From contig JANQPL010000010.1 of the NCBI GenBank assembly GCA_028289425.1, positions 1-64,000 on the forward strand: a DNA stretch of 64,000 nucleotides, read 5' to 3'. A program made the position numbers and the translations under genes. This stretch comes from Alphaproteobacteria bacterium. Lineage in GTDB: Bacteria > Pseudomonadota > Alphaproteobacteria > JANQMY01. Under the pieces are notes generated by a model that did no database searches, was not told the origin of the DNA, and worked only from the letters and a program-made list of their open reading frames with translations. Of this stretch, positions 1 to 8,494 are shown in pieces (positions within the stretch are counted from its first letter, which is position 1; every line of letters starts with the position of its first letter).

Positions 1-1159
1 TATCCCAAAAGGCATTTAACCGATCTTGCCGCGACGAGGTGTTGATGTATTCGCCACCAAAGATCAGCGTATGGCCGATGCCGCCGGTGTCAAATTCGCT
101 GACCAAGTTCCCTGACACAATAAGATTTTGGCGGTCTGTTGCATCAACATATCCATCCAACGTGACCTCATCGGGCGTAGCCGCCTGATTGTAACCTGAA
201 GCGTAGAAGTTGCTATACAGCTTGTCATAATCGCCATAGAAGACGCCCACATTTGCCTTCAAGTAATCCGTGAACTCATGCTGCAAAGCCGCGCGGAAGA
301 GATGCGCTTCAAGCTCATGAAAGTTCAGTTCTTCATCACCAAAGACGATATCTTGGAAGGCTTCCACCGGACGGCCATCCGCACCCGTTGGAATACCGCG
401 ATCAATAAAGCGATCATGGTTTATGTATTCGTAGGATACATCCAGCGTTGTGGATGAACCGATCTTGAGCCGGCCGGTCGGGTTCACGCCGAACCGATCC
501 CCATCATAGAAGTCTCTATGATTGTTCAAGTTCTCATACATCGCATTGATGCGGATCGCAGCATTGTCGCTTACGGCGTAGTTGCCATCCAGCTCAAAGC
601 CAAATTCGCCAAATGTGTCGACACCCGCTTTGTAACCCAGGAACGCCTCGCCAATGACACCTTTCTTCGTCACGCGGTTCAGAATGCCGCCTGTGCCGCC
701 ACGTCCGAATAAGAGCGCATTCGGGCCGCGAAGAATTTCTATCTGCTCCAGATTGTAGAGTGGACGGTAATACTGGACGTCGTCCCGAAACCCATCAATG
801 TAGAAGTCAGCCGTTGAGCGGACCCCCCGAAACACAACGGCGTCCCGGTGCCCCTCACCCTGTGACGTATTCACACCCGGTGTGTAGTCGATAATTTGGC
901 CGATGCTTGTAAAACCCCGTCGTTCGATTTGGTCAGCGGTGACAATTGAAAGACTTTGCGGAACGTCGATGATCGGCGTCGGTGTTTTCAGCGCATTGAC
1001 CTGATCCTGCTGCAGTACCCGGCCCGTGACGATGATTTCATCTTTCGCCTTTACCTCAGCCGAGCCAGCATCGCCGGCGGTCTGAGCCATCGCCAAAGGC
1101 GCAGCGAACGTGAGAGAAAGCGCAGTAGCGCCCATTAGTCGCGAAAATAAGCGTGTCAT
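1..1159 (-). CDS. TonB-dependent siderophore receptor, N-terminal part (continues past window start)
   Basis: Reading the minus strand from the ATG at 1159 gives a signal peptide (MTRLFSRLMGATALSLTFAAPLAMA), a TonB box/plug region (DVPQSLSIVTADQIERRG, GVNTSQGEGHRDAVVFRGVRSTADFYIDGFRDDVQYYRPLYNLEQIEILRGPNALLFGRGGTGGILNRVTK) and beta-barrel sequence, open to position 1. Confidence 0.93.
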   Translation of the reverse strand, partial: MTRLFSRLMGATALSLTFAAPLAMAQTAGDAGSAEVKAKDEIIVTGRVLQQDQVNALKTPTPIIDVPQSLSIVTADQIERRGFTSIGQIIDYTPGVNTSQGEGHRDAVVFRGVRSTADFYIDGFRDDVQYYRPLYNLEQIEILRGPNALLFGRGGTGGILNRVTKKGVIGEAFLGYKAGVDTFGEFGFELDGNYAVSDNAAIRINAMYENLNNHRDFYDGDRFGVNPTGRLKIGSSTTLDVSYEYINHDRFIDRGIPTGADGRPVEAFQDIVFGDEELNFHELEAHLFRAALQHEFTDYLKANVGVFYGDYDKLYSNFYASGYNQAATPDEVTLDGYVDATDRQNLIVSGNLVSEFDTGGIGHTLIFGGEYINTSSRQDRLNAFWD

Positions 1160-1236
1160 TGTTTGAAATAACCCCCAATAATTCTTTTACCCGTAACATC
1201 TGAAAAGGCGCCCGCTTGCGCTCACCCAGATGTGAA

Positions 1237-1251
1237 TGCGAATGCTTCGCA
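1237..1251. promoter_or_regulatory. Putative Fur box upstream of the TonB-dependent receptor
   Basis: TGCGAA-TGC-TTCGCA inverted repeat about 80 bp upstream of the receptor start; resembles alphaproteobacterial 7-1-7 Fur boxes. Confidence 0.6.
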
Positions 1252-1727
1252 ATTGCTGGTATAGTATGTGAGAGTGCGAGTCAATTGCACAGATGTCACA
1301 CGGCCTTAACAAGCAGCCGAGCTGCAAGTCGGAGTCGGGAAACAAACCACAACGGCAATGGGGTCACGGGTGATCGTCCTATGACTGTTCCCGGCGCCCA
1401 GAGCGTCTTGCGGCCAGAGGACGAATGCCTGCTTTTCGGCCAAAAACTAACCAACCCATGAGTAGGCTGTGTCGCTGACCGTTCAGGGCAAAGCTTCTTT
1501 GAAGCGGTTGGGAACAGTTGGGTGCGGCTTCGGTACGGTGACCAAACCATCACCATGTCTGTATTGTGACCGACGCCCTTGATCTAAACATACGGCTGGG
1601 GGAAGCCTTGGCGGTGAGTTTTCCGAACCGCCGGGCGGCGGCCAAATCCACGGACGCCGGTATGTTTGGGATGAGGCACCTGATTTATCGGGGCCTAAAT
1701 AGGTCCTCTGTATACAAATTTTAAGTA

Positions 1728-3695
1728 CTAGGACGGGCTGTCGCTCACCACGCAATAGCCTTCCCAATCGCCGGCCCCGGTGACCTGATCACGCGCCCAC
1801 CCGGCCGTGCCCGTGAAACTGTCACCGTCATCGGCAAGCGTCAGCACAATGCCGCCGGAGCCAAATTCGGTCGTCCAATGTCCCCGCAGCGTGTTCTGAC
1901 GAATGCGACCGACGATAATCCCAGGCTTTACCCCTCTGCTGCGCTGATAGGTGCCCGTGACTTTGTTTCCCCTGACAGAAAGCCACACATTGCCCGACTT
2001 CTTGGATTGCCAATGTCCATTGAAACCGTCGCATCCCGCCAATTCTGCACCTTCAACGATAAGCGGCATCTTGCCGATTTCCACGCCGCCCAGAACCGGT
2101 CCGGAAAACAACCGCACCGTATAAGTGCCCGGCATTGTGGGGGCTTCCAACATAACCTCCGACCGCTTGGGCGCTTCTGTCTCGTGTTCCACGATGGCCT
2201 CCAGGTGACGCCGTTGTACGGGCCCAGTCGGTTCACGATTGGCCGCCACTCGCGGCAAACCATCCCGGTAAATACCGATCCAGCTTCCTCCGGCGGCAAA
2301 GCACATATTGTTGGAACCCCGCGTGCGGATCGTGACCGCCTCGCCGGGCCGGTAGCTGGCATATTCCCCGGACAGCTCAACGGGGGGGCTGTCTTCCAGG
2401 TCCACCGCAAGAATACGGTCGCGAAGCGTCGTCACTTGTTGGCGCAAGTCCTGATCGGCGAGGCCATCAAACCGGTTCGCCGCAGCCGGATCTTGCGTGG
2501 TGTTGCGTTCTTTACTGGCGGAGCACCCGCCACGCATGCCACAGAAATCAAGCTTGGCGATGGCGTGACGAATTTTCTTGGCGGCATCCTTTGACTGACG
2601 GCGTTCCAAAGCGGCGCACGGGTCTTGCGTCATTGGATCGGCAAGGGCCAGTTGCCAATCGGGTTTTTTTTCAAGACGATCGAGCACCGCCGTAATCCGC
2701 GCCATGTACAGCATGGCCTCTCCCACCGCATCGCCTAGCCCCTGCCAGGCACGATAAATTTCAACTTGGCCCGTGCGCGAGATTTCTTTGGCCGAACCGA
2801 TGGGCCCCACATGCTCGCGCTGTTTTTCTCGGATGAGACCGGTGGCGTCCGTCACATTGCCGAGCACAATGGCCAGCGTCCTGACCCGCCAAAGTCCCTC
2901 CGAAAGACTGTCGTAAGGGAGCGAGGTTTCCGCCGCCGCAAAGTCGATGTCGTCCGCCAAGCGATGAATGTGCCGCTGACGCCACTTCAGCCACTCTTCC
3001 AGATCCGCGAGGCCGCGCATTTCATTCGGCGGATCATTGATGAGCGTCGACAGTTTCCGAAACTCAGCGGCGATGGTCGAAATTTGATCGCGGGCCGATC
3101 GGCGAAATGCCCGCTTCATACGTTCCATGGCCGCATGGTCCTGGTCGTCGATGATGGGCGGCTCTTCAGCAAGCTGGCCCCTTTGTTCGAGCATGAGAGC
3201 CAATTGCTCAAGCTCCGCATACGCTTCGGATTTTTCCGCGCAATCGACGATTGGACACGACATGGCGCTGCAATGCTCGCCACGCTGTAGCACCATGCGT
3301 GCCAGACCATGAATTTCACCGTATACGGACATATGATCCACATCGCCCGACTCGTTGGCGCACGCGCCCGCTTCATTGGATGCAAGCGCCATCATCTGCG
3401 GCACGCGGCAAAGCTCCTCCCGCGAGCACGCCATACGCCACGCAGCCAGGCGGCGCGTAAATCCGTGGGCAAGCGCACCTTCCGACCGGGCAAACCTTTT
3501 GGTGAGAGAGTCGAGCGCAAAGCAGGCATCGCAGCCGACCGACGTCGACAAGATTCTCTGTAGCTGCGCCCGGTCGATTGCGGTCGTTTGTGGCCTAAGC
3601 GATCCGGACCCGCCGGCTGCAAAAAAAGACAGGGACAGAGCAGCGGCCAAAATTACCGCGGCACCCACACTTGCCAACGCAAACCCCGCCTTCAT
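1728..3695 (-). CDS. Hypothetical exported/membrane-anchored protein with C-terminal beta-rich domain
   Basis: 655-aa ORF; N-terminal hydrophobic segment (GFALASVGAAVILAAALSLSFFAAG); C-terminal FNGHWQSKKSGNVWLSVRGNKVTGTY... repeats; no family recognised. Confidence 0.75.
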   Translation of the reverse strand: MKAGFALASVGAAVILAAALSLSFFAAGGSGSLRPQTTAIDRAQLQRILSTSVGCDACFALDSLTKRFARSEGALAHGFTRRLAAWRMACSREELCRVPQMMALASNEAGACANESGDVDHMSVYGEIHGLARMVLQRGEHCSAMSCPIVDCAEKSEAYAELEQLALMLEQRGQLAEEPPIIDDQDHAAMERMKRAFRRSARDQISTIAAEFRKLSTLINDPPNEMRGLADLEEWLKWRQRHIHRLADDIDFAAAETSLPYDSLSEGLWRVRTLAIVLGNVTDATGLIREKQREHVGPIGSAKEISRTGQVEIYRAWQGLGDAVGEAMLYMARITAVLDRLEKKPDWQLALADPMTQDPCAALERRQSKDAAKKIRHAIAKLDFCGMRGGCSASKERNTTQDPAAANRFDGLADQDLRQQVTTLRDRILAVDLEDSPPVELSGEYASYRPGEAVTIRTRGSNNMCFAAGGSWIGIYRDGLPRVAANREPTGPVQRRHLEAIVEHETEAPKRSEVMLEAPTMPGTYTVRLFSGPVLGGVEIGKMPLIVEGAELAGCDGFNGHWQSKKSGNVWLSVRGNKVTGTYQRSRGVKPGIIVGRIRQNTLRGHWTTEFGSGGIVLTLADDGDSFTGTAGWARDQVTGAGDWEGYCVVSDSPS

Positions 3696-3770
3696 GTGTC
3701 ATCTCCGGCCGAAACGGCCCTCCCGCAACGCAGCCCCAACATGGAACACCGAAATGAGGCCGTGGTCATA

Positions 3771-3872
3771 GAGCGCGATCAGGTTAAGTGGAATCCGGTT
3801 AACCGTCCGATCGCGCGACCAACGGTGAATCATAGGCATGATCATTTTTCATGGAAATATGATCATGCCTTA
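3771..3872. repeat. Dispersed double-hairpin intergenic repeat, copy 1
   Basis: GCGCGATCaGGTTAA...GGTTAAcc...GATCGCGC followed by GGCATGATCAT...ATGATCATGCC; second copy at 10211-10326. Confidence 0.85.
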
Positions 3873-3922
3873 GTATAGGCGGAAATAAAGATCCGTGAAC
3901 CGATCAGATGACCGTGCCGCGA

Positions 3923-4495
3923 TTACGCGCGGGCCCCGGCCAACTTTTTTTGCTTCGACAAGGCATCGACTTTGGCCGCGGCCAGGTAGAGATCGTATCC
4001 CAAGATCATATTGACGTTGTCACCGTCCGCAGACAGAGGGAGCCGAAGCCAAAAGACGAAAAGATTGCCCTTTTCTCGCCAGGTGACAGGCGCCACTCCC
4101 TGGGCGGGCCGTTTTTCCGACACCACGCGGGCATGGGCCGACATCCAATAGTCCCGGTATTGGCCAAAATCGATCTCCGAGAGCGATTTTCCGGTGATTT
4201 CTTCATCTAGGACGTCCCGGATCCCGGTGCCGGCCAGGCGCACCGAGAGGTCGCCGTCGCCGGCCACATTGAACAACAATATGGTCGGCAAATGGCGTTT
4301 CAGGTGCTGAGGTTCCACATCCGCCCGGCTGGGCATGGGGCGGCCACGGCGCAACTCCTGCCAGTAATCGAAAACGTCTTTTTGCTCCGTGAGAATGAGC
4401 TGACGGCGAAACGTCAGTTGCCAGCGATCGATCGTATCATCCCGCATTTCCAGCCCCTTGGAAAAACACGTACGGTTTGAAGCAAAAAAATCCAC
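3923..4495 (-). CDS. PAS domain-containing protein (PAS_5 / DUF1457-like)
   Basis: FDYWQELRRGRPMPSRADVEPQHLKRHLPTILLFNV...VRLAGTGIRDVLDEEITGKSL is typical of the alphaproteobacterial PAS_5 family. Confidence 0.8.
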   Translation of the reverse strand: MDFFASNRTCFSKGLEMRDDTIDRWQLTFRRQLILTEQKDVFDYWQELRRGRPMPSRADVEPQHLKRHLPTILLFNVAGDGDLSVRLAGTGIRDVLDEEITGKSLSEIDFGQYRDYWMSAHARVVSEKRPAQGVAPVTWREKGNLFVFWLRLPLSADGDNVNMILGYDLYLAAAKVDALSKQKKLAGARA

Positions 4496-4597
4496 AACAA
4501 GACGCGCCTCAAAGAACTCAGCAGAATTTCGGCTAAGATCTCGACGAAAGCGACGGCTTTTTATTTGGATGTTGCCAAATAATCGGCAGCACCTGGA

Positions 4598-5032
4598 CTA
4601 GCCAGTTGCTTCGGCCATCTTCTTTTTCTTTGGCCGCCCTTTTTGTCCAAGGCCCATTTCTTTTGCCAAAGCAGATCGCGCTTCCGCATAACGCGGGGCG
4701 ACCATTGGATAATCTTTCGGCAGCCCCCATTTTGCCCTGTATTCGTCTGGGGACAGATTGTAGTGAGTGCGCAAGTGCCGTTTTAGCGACTTGAACTTCT
4801 TACCGTCCTCCAAACAAATCAAGTAATCAGGCATGATTGACTTCTTGATGTTGATGGCCGGGCGCCGCGGTTCCGGTGCCACACCGGCTTCTACATTGCG
4901 CGTTGCTTGATTAAGGGCCGAATAGACCTGCTGAATAAGGCTCGGTAATTCCTGGGCGCCGATCGTGTTGTTGCCAACATACGCGGAAACAATTTCCGCT
5001 GTCATATCGACCAAGTCCGCCTTGTCTTCCAT
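4598..5032 (-). CDS. MucR/Ros family transcriptional regulator
   Basis: SIMPDYLICLEDGKKFKSLKRHLRTHYNLSPDEYRAKWGLPKDYPMVAPRYAEARSALAKEMGLG: classic MucR zinc-finger-like core. Confidence 0.95.
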   Translation of the reverse strand: MEDKADLVDMTAEIVSAYVGNNTIGAQELPSLIQQVYSALNQATRNVEAGVAPEPRRPAINIKKSIMPDYLICLEDGKKFKSLKRHLRTHYNLSPDEYRAKWGLPKDYPMVAPRYAEARSALAKEMGLGQKGRPKKKKMAEATG

Positions 5033-5281
5033 AAGAATATCCCCAATTGGCGACCATTGTTTTTATATAATTTATGGTTACTATTTCAAATAATCAAGAC
5101 GCCAAAGCTTTTATACACATGATTTGCCCAAGTGTTCAAGAAATTACTTTGGCTCTTTGTTAACCTCTATTAACGAAAACGCCCGAAAGTGGCCCACGAA
5201 TATATCGCGATCATTTAGAGGTCAGCGTAGAATGGGGTTTTGTTGCTTTGCAGCACTCACCAACGCAAGTATAGAGCAGCT

Positions 5282-6256
5282 CTAAAGAGCGGTTCTTGGC
5301 GCTTGATAGGGTTTTGTCGCATTACGGCGCTCCCAAATCCACATCCCAATAAAGTGCAAGAAAAGAGCGACCGCGAGCACGCCCAAATCAAGCAAATCGA
5401 TCGTGGTGGAAGGATCGTACAGTATAGACGGTACGTTAAAGTCGCCGGCCGCGTAGCCCACTATAGAAAAGCTGAAGATGTTGTTGGCCAAGTGAAACCC
5501 GACAGCCTGTTCGAGACCGCTGCTGCGCAATACTAAGAATGTCAAATAAAGGCCCACCAGAATATAGATGGCGAGCGCTGTATTCCCGCCCGCGCCTATT
5601 TCCGGATTGGCCAGGTGCAACAAGCCAAACAGCGTCCCGGGGATAATCAGCCGGACCAAATAAACGCGGGTGACCAGACCGACTGCTTGCAATAAGTAAC
5701 CCCGGACGATGACCTCTTCCGTCAGCACCTGAAACGTGGTCAGGACCAGCACGATCGGCAGGAAGAACAGAAAAGCGCCTGGTTGAAGCGATACTTCCAA
5801 CGACCCCGGAAAAGCGAAGAACTGGATCAGCGTGGCCCCAGTCAAAATGACGGCGAGGACCCAAAAGCTGCGCCAAAAGTCTCCGTACCGAAACCGGCCA
5901 AAGGCTGTCAGATAAGTGCGCCACGGACGCCGGTGGATCAGCGGAAAAAGGATCCGCGCAGAAATCAGAAATACAATCAGCGACGCCATCAACACGACGA
6001 ATTCCAACAGCGCATCGCGGATCGCTTCAGGTGTCGAAAAATCGCTTCCCGGTGCTAAGACCAGCCCGCCGAGATTGGTCGGCGTGAATTGCTGCAAAAC
6101 GAGAAACACCCCAAGCAGCAGAACGAACCCAACAGCAATGAAGGACGCGAACGACAACAAATATCGCCACCAGTCGTTCTTGCCGGCCCGCGCCAAATCC
6201 GCAAAGTCGCAATGGGCGCCGTCAACGATGTCTGTATGCTGCAAATCCCCCTCCAC
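5282..6256 (-). CDS. CPBP family intramembrane metalloprotease (Abi-like)
   Basis: Multi-TM protein with LTEEVIVRGYLLQ and PGTLFGLLHLAN / FHLANNIFSF motifs. Confidence 0.88.
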   Translation of the reverse strand: MEGDLQHTDIVDGAHCDFADLARAGKNDWWRYLLSFASFIAVGFVLLLGVFLVLQQFTPTNLGGLVLAPGSDFSTPEAIRDALLEFVVLMASLIVFLISARILFPLIHRRPWRTYLTAFGRFRYGDFWRSFWVLAVILTGATLIQFFAFPGSLEVSLQPGAFLFFLPIVLVLTTFQVLTEEVIVRGYLLQAVGLVTRVYLVRLIIPGTLFGLLHLANPEIGAGGNTALAIYILVGLYLTFLVLRSSGLEQAVGFHLANNIFSFSIVGYAAGDFNVPSILYDPSTTIDLLDLGVLAVALFLHFIGMWIWERRNATKPYQAPRTAL

Positions 6257-6543
6257 TGCGTGGCCCCTATTGTGGTGTGCGACCGGGTTCGGTCCATCAC
6301 ACTACTATTGACGAAATCGGTAAACACGAAATCAATGGTCGGTTACACGGTGATGACATGGCGGATCATCAGCGGGCGGCACCGCCCCGGCCCGAAAGTG
6401 TGTGGCCTTGTGTGCAGGTTGGCCAGAATTGGGTCATCTTTGTCGCGAGCCGCAGGGACGGGGGAATCCGCAGCGGATGTGGACAAAGCACGGGGCGGTG
6501 CCTAGCTCTTGCGTATGCGCCAATCAATCATCCGCGCACCTCA

Positions 6544-7314
6544 TCACGGTTTCCGTGGTTTGCTGACGATCGACACGGTGCGGCGGAGCCATGCGGCGTC
6601 GTGGGTAAATTCCTCGCCCAGAGACACGAGGTATTCGTCCAAAGCCGCTTCCAAGATCGCTTGGCTGGTTTTGCCAAGACTGGCGCCCGCATATTTCAAC
6701 CTCAGATACCGCGCTTCATCGAGCCTGAGCGTGATCGCGGTACGACGCGCCGAGGGCGCCCGAGCGCGCGAGACGATAAGCGTGCGCCCTTCTTCGTCAT
6801 TTTGCCCTTTTTCTTCGTCTTGGTCGTTTTCTTCAGGTTTTTGCTGCTGATTTTTTTTTGGCTGCAAACTTACAATGACGCTGCTGGGTTCCGATTTGTT
6901 GTCGTCCTTTCGCCGGCCGAATTTCGGCAGCACTGTGGGTGTCACGCGCGAAAACAGCGTACTGTCTGACGCGCGTGCCAATGCTTGCGCGCTCTTGGAC
7001 AGCAATCCGCCGGCTTGATGAGCGCGCGCGAGACTTTCCTCGGTACGCTGATCATCCATGCCATACTCTGTCTCAAGATCTAAAGAGGAGGGCGCAGGCT
7101 CGGGATTCTCGGGGGGGTGTGTCCAATTGGATGGCGCATTTGGGCTTTCAACAATGGAGTCGATGCGTTCTTGCATTTCCGGCGACACATCGTCGAACTG
7201 GGCCGGGCTTTCTGGAGCCGCCGGCGCTTTGTTGAACAGAGCAACCGGCGGTGCCGCTTCGCCTTTGCGCGCAAGAAGCCCCGCTGTCAAACTTGCAAAT
7301 CTTGGTTTCGTCAT
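6544..7314 (-). CDS. Ribbon-helix-helix-like protein with long disordered N-terminus, partner of ParA
   Basis: C-terminal ARRTAITLRLDEARYLRLKYAGASLGKTSQAILEAALDEYL looks like an RHH fold; N-terminal ~170 aa are low-complexity and charged; starts 24 nt after the parA stop. Confidence 0.75.
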   Translation of the reverse strand: MTKPRFASLTAGLLARKGEAAPPVALFNKAPAAPESPAQFDDVSPEMQERIDSIVESPNAPSNWTHPPENPEPAPSSLDLETEYGMDDQRTEESLARAHQAGGLLSKSAQALARASDSTLFSRVTPTVLPKFGRRKDDNKSEPSSVIVSLQPKKNQQQKPEENDQDEEKGQNDEEGRTLIVSRARAPSARRTAITLRLDEARYLRLKYAGASLGKTSQAILEAALDEYLVSLGEEFTHDAAWLRRTVSIVSKPRKP

Positions 7315-7338
7315 AGGAAGAACCCGATCTGTATATCT

Positions 7339-8094
7339 TTAGGCCCGGTTGGAGGTCATGGCCCGGCGTCCGAACGCCGGCGCATGGCGCGCCATTCCGC
7401 TGGCGGCCGCGCCATTGGCAGCCCCGAAGGTCCCGTCGGAGGACGTCAAGATCGCCCTATCGAGTTTGGCAAGCCGAAGGTCCAGATATTCCCACAACGC
7501 CGAAATCTCCTTTGCCGACCGGCCGTTCGGGCTTGCTTCCATGACCGTGCGGCCATCGATCATACTGGCGGCGAAATCCACCCGGTGGTGAATGTTGACG
7601 GGCGCGACCGTGCCGTGCTGCGACAGGGCCACGGCGGCTTCCGACGTGATGCGTGCCCGAGCGGTTGCTGCGTTGACCACGAAGATCATGGGTTTGTTCT
7701 TGGCTTCGACAATGTCGACAGTGGCGCCCACCGCCCGCAAATCGTGCGGACTGGGCCGTGTCGGCAACACCACCAGATCCGCAAAGTCGACGACTTCGGC
7801 GATGGCCCGAGTGACCGCCGGCGGCGTGTCGATCACCGCAAGGGAGAAGTTCTTTTCGCGAACCTGCTCCAGATTTTGAGCAAGGTTCGCAAATTCGGAA
7901 TGAATGAACACCGGCGTTTCAGCCGCCCGCACATTCCACCATTTGGCAAGGCTGCCTTGGGGGTCCATGTCGAACACCGCAACGGGACCGGCGCCGCACG
8001 CTTCGGCCTGAACCGCCAAATGGCCGGCCAACGTGGTCTTTCCCGACCCACCTTTCTGAGACGCAAAAACGATGACACGCATCGATGGAAGCAT
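7339..8094 (-). CDS. ParA/MinD-type ATPase
   Basis: Deviant Walker A (QKGGSGKTTLAGHLA), FDMDPQGSLAKWW, AVIDTPPA; good RBS (aggagg) upstream of 8094. Confidence 0.93.
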   Translation of the reverse strand: MLPSMRVIVFASQKGGSGKTTLAGHLAVQAEACGAGPVAVFDMDPQGSLAKWWNVRAAETPVFIHSEFANLAQNLEQVREKNFSLAVIDTPPAVTRAIAEVVDFADLVVLPTRPSPHDLRAVGATVDIVEAKNKPMIFVVNAATARARITSEAAVALSQHGTVAPVNIHHRVDFAASMIDGRTVMEASPNGRSAKEISALWEYLDLRLAKLDRAILTSSDGTFGAANGAAASGMARHAPAFGRRAMTSNRA

Positions 8095-8494
8095 GGCCCA
8101 AATTCCTCCTCAACACGGCGCACGGCAGCGCGCCTAAACAGTTCGGCCAACAGTCAAGTGTTTGTATACGGCTGAAAACGCCGGGCATCCCCGAGCGGTC
8201 ATCCACATCCGTCGCGGATCGATCCAAAAATGTGCGGTATCATGTCTGCTCCTGTCCAATTGGCGGGCGCACCGGTGTCACACCGATAAGCGTCGCGCGC
8301 CTGCGTGCTGCATCTTCCTGAAGGATGAGCACTTGCCTCACCTGTAAGCTGAATGACCTCCCAGCCACGGTCGTCATCAGCATGTTGACACTAAATGAAC
8401 AGAAATTAATGCGGTGTAAAACTGAGCATTTAAGGAAAATAATTCTGTAGACAAATTATCTAAACACTGACGATTTTAAAACACAGGTCAAGTT

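Noticed and set aside
1216-1461. ORF MRSPRCECECFAIAGIV... (81 aa, plus)
   Set aside because: Overlaps the Fur box/promoter region, no coding-like features, low-complexity residue usage.
1706-1715. TTGTATAC-type motif shared by 1706, 8159 and 13168 regions
   Set aside because: Only three loose intergenic matches; could be chance, and no positional consistency with promoters.
1160-1727. Possible cobalamin riboswitch upstream of the TonB receptor
   Set aside because: No B12-box-like or conserved core elements on the correct strand; a Fur-type box explains regulation better.
1878-2594. 238-aa plus-strand ORF
   Set aside because: Antisense shadow of the 655-aa minus-strand gene; composition typical of reverse-frame translation.
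7117-8175. 352-aa plus-strand ORF
   Set aside because: Antisense to the RHH and ParA genes, Arg/His/Gly-rich shadow ORF.
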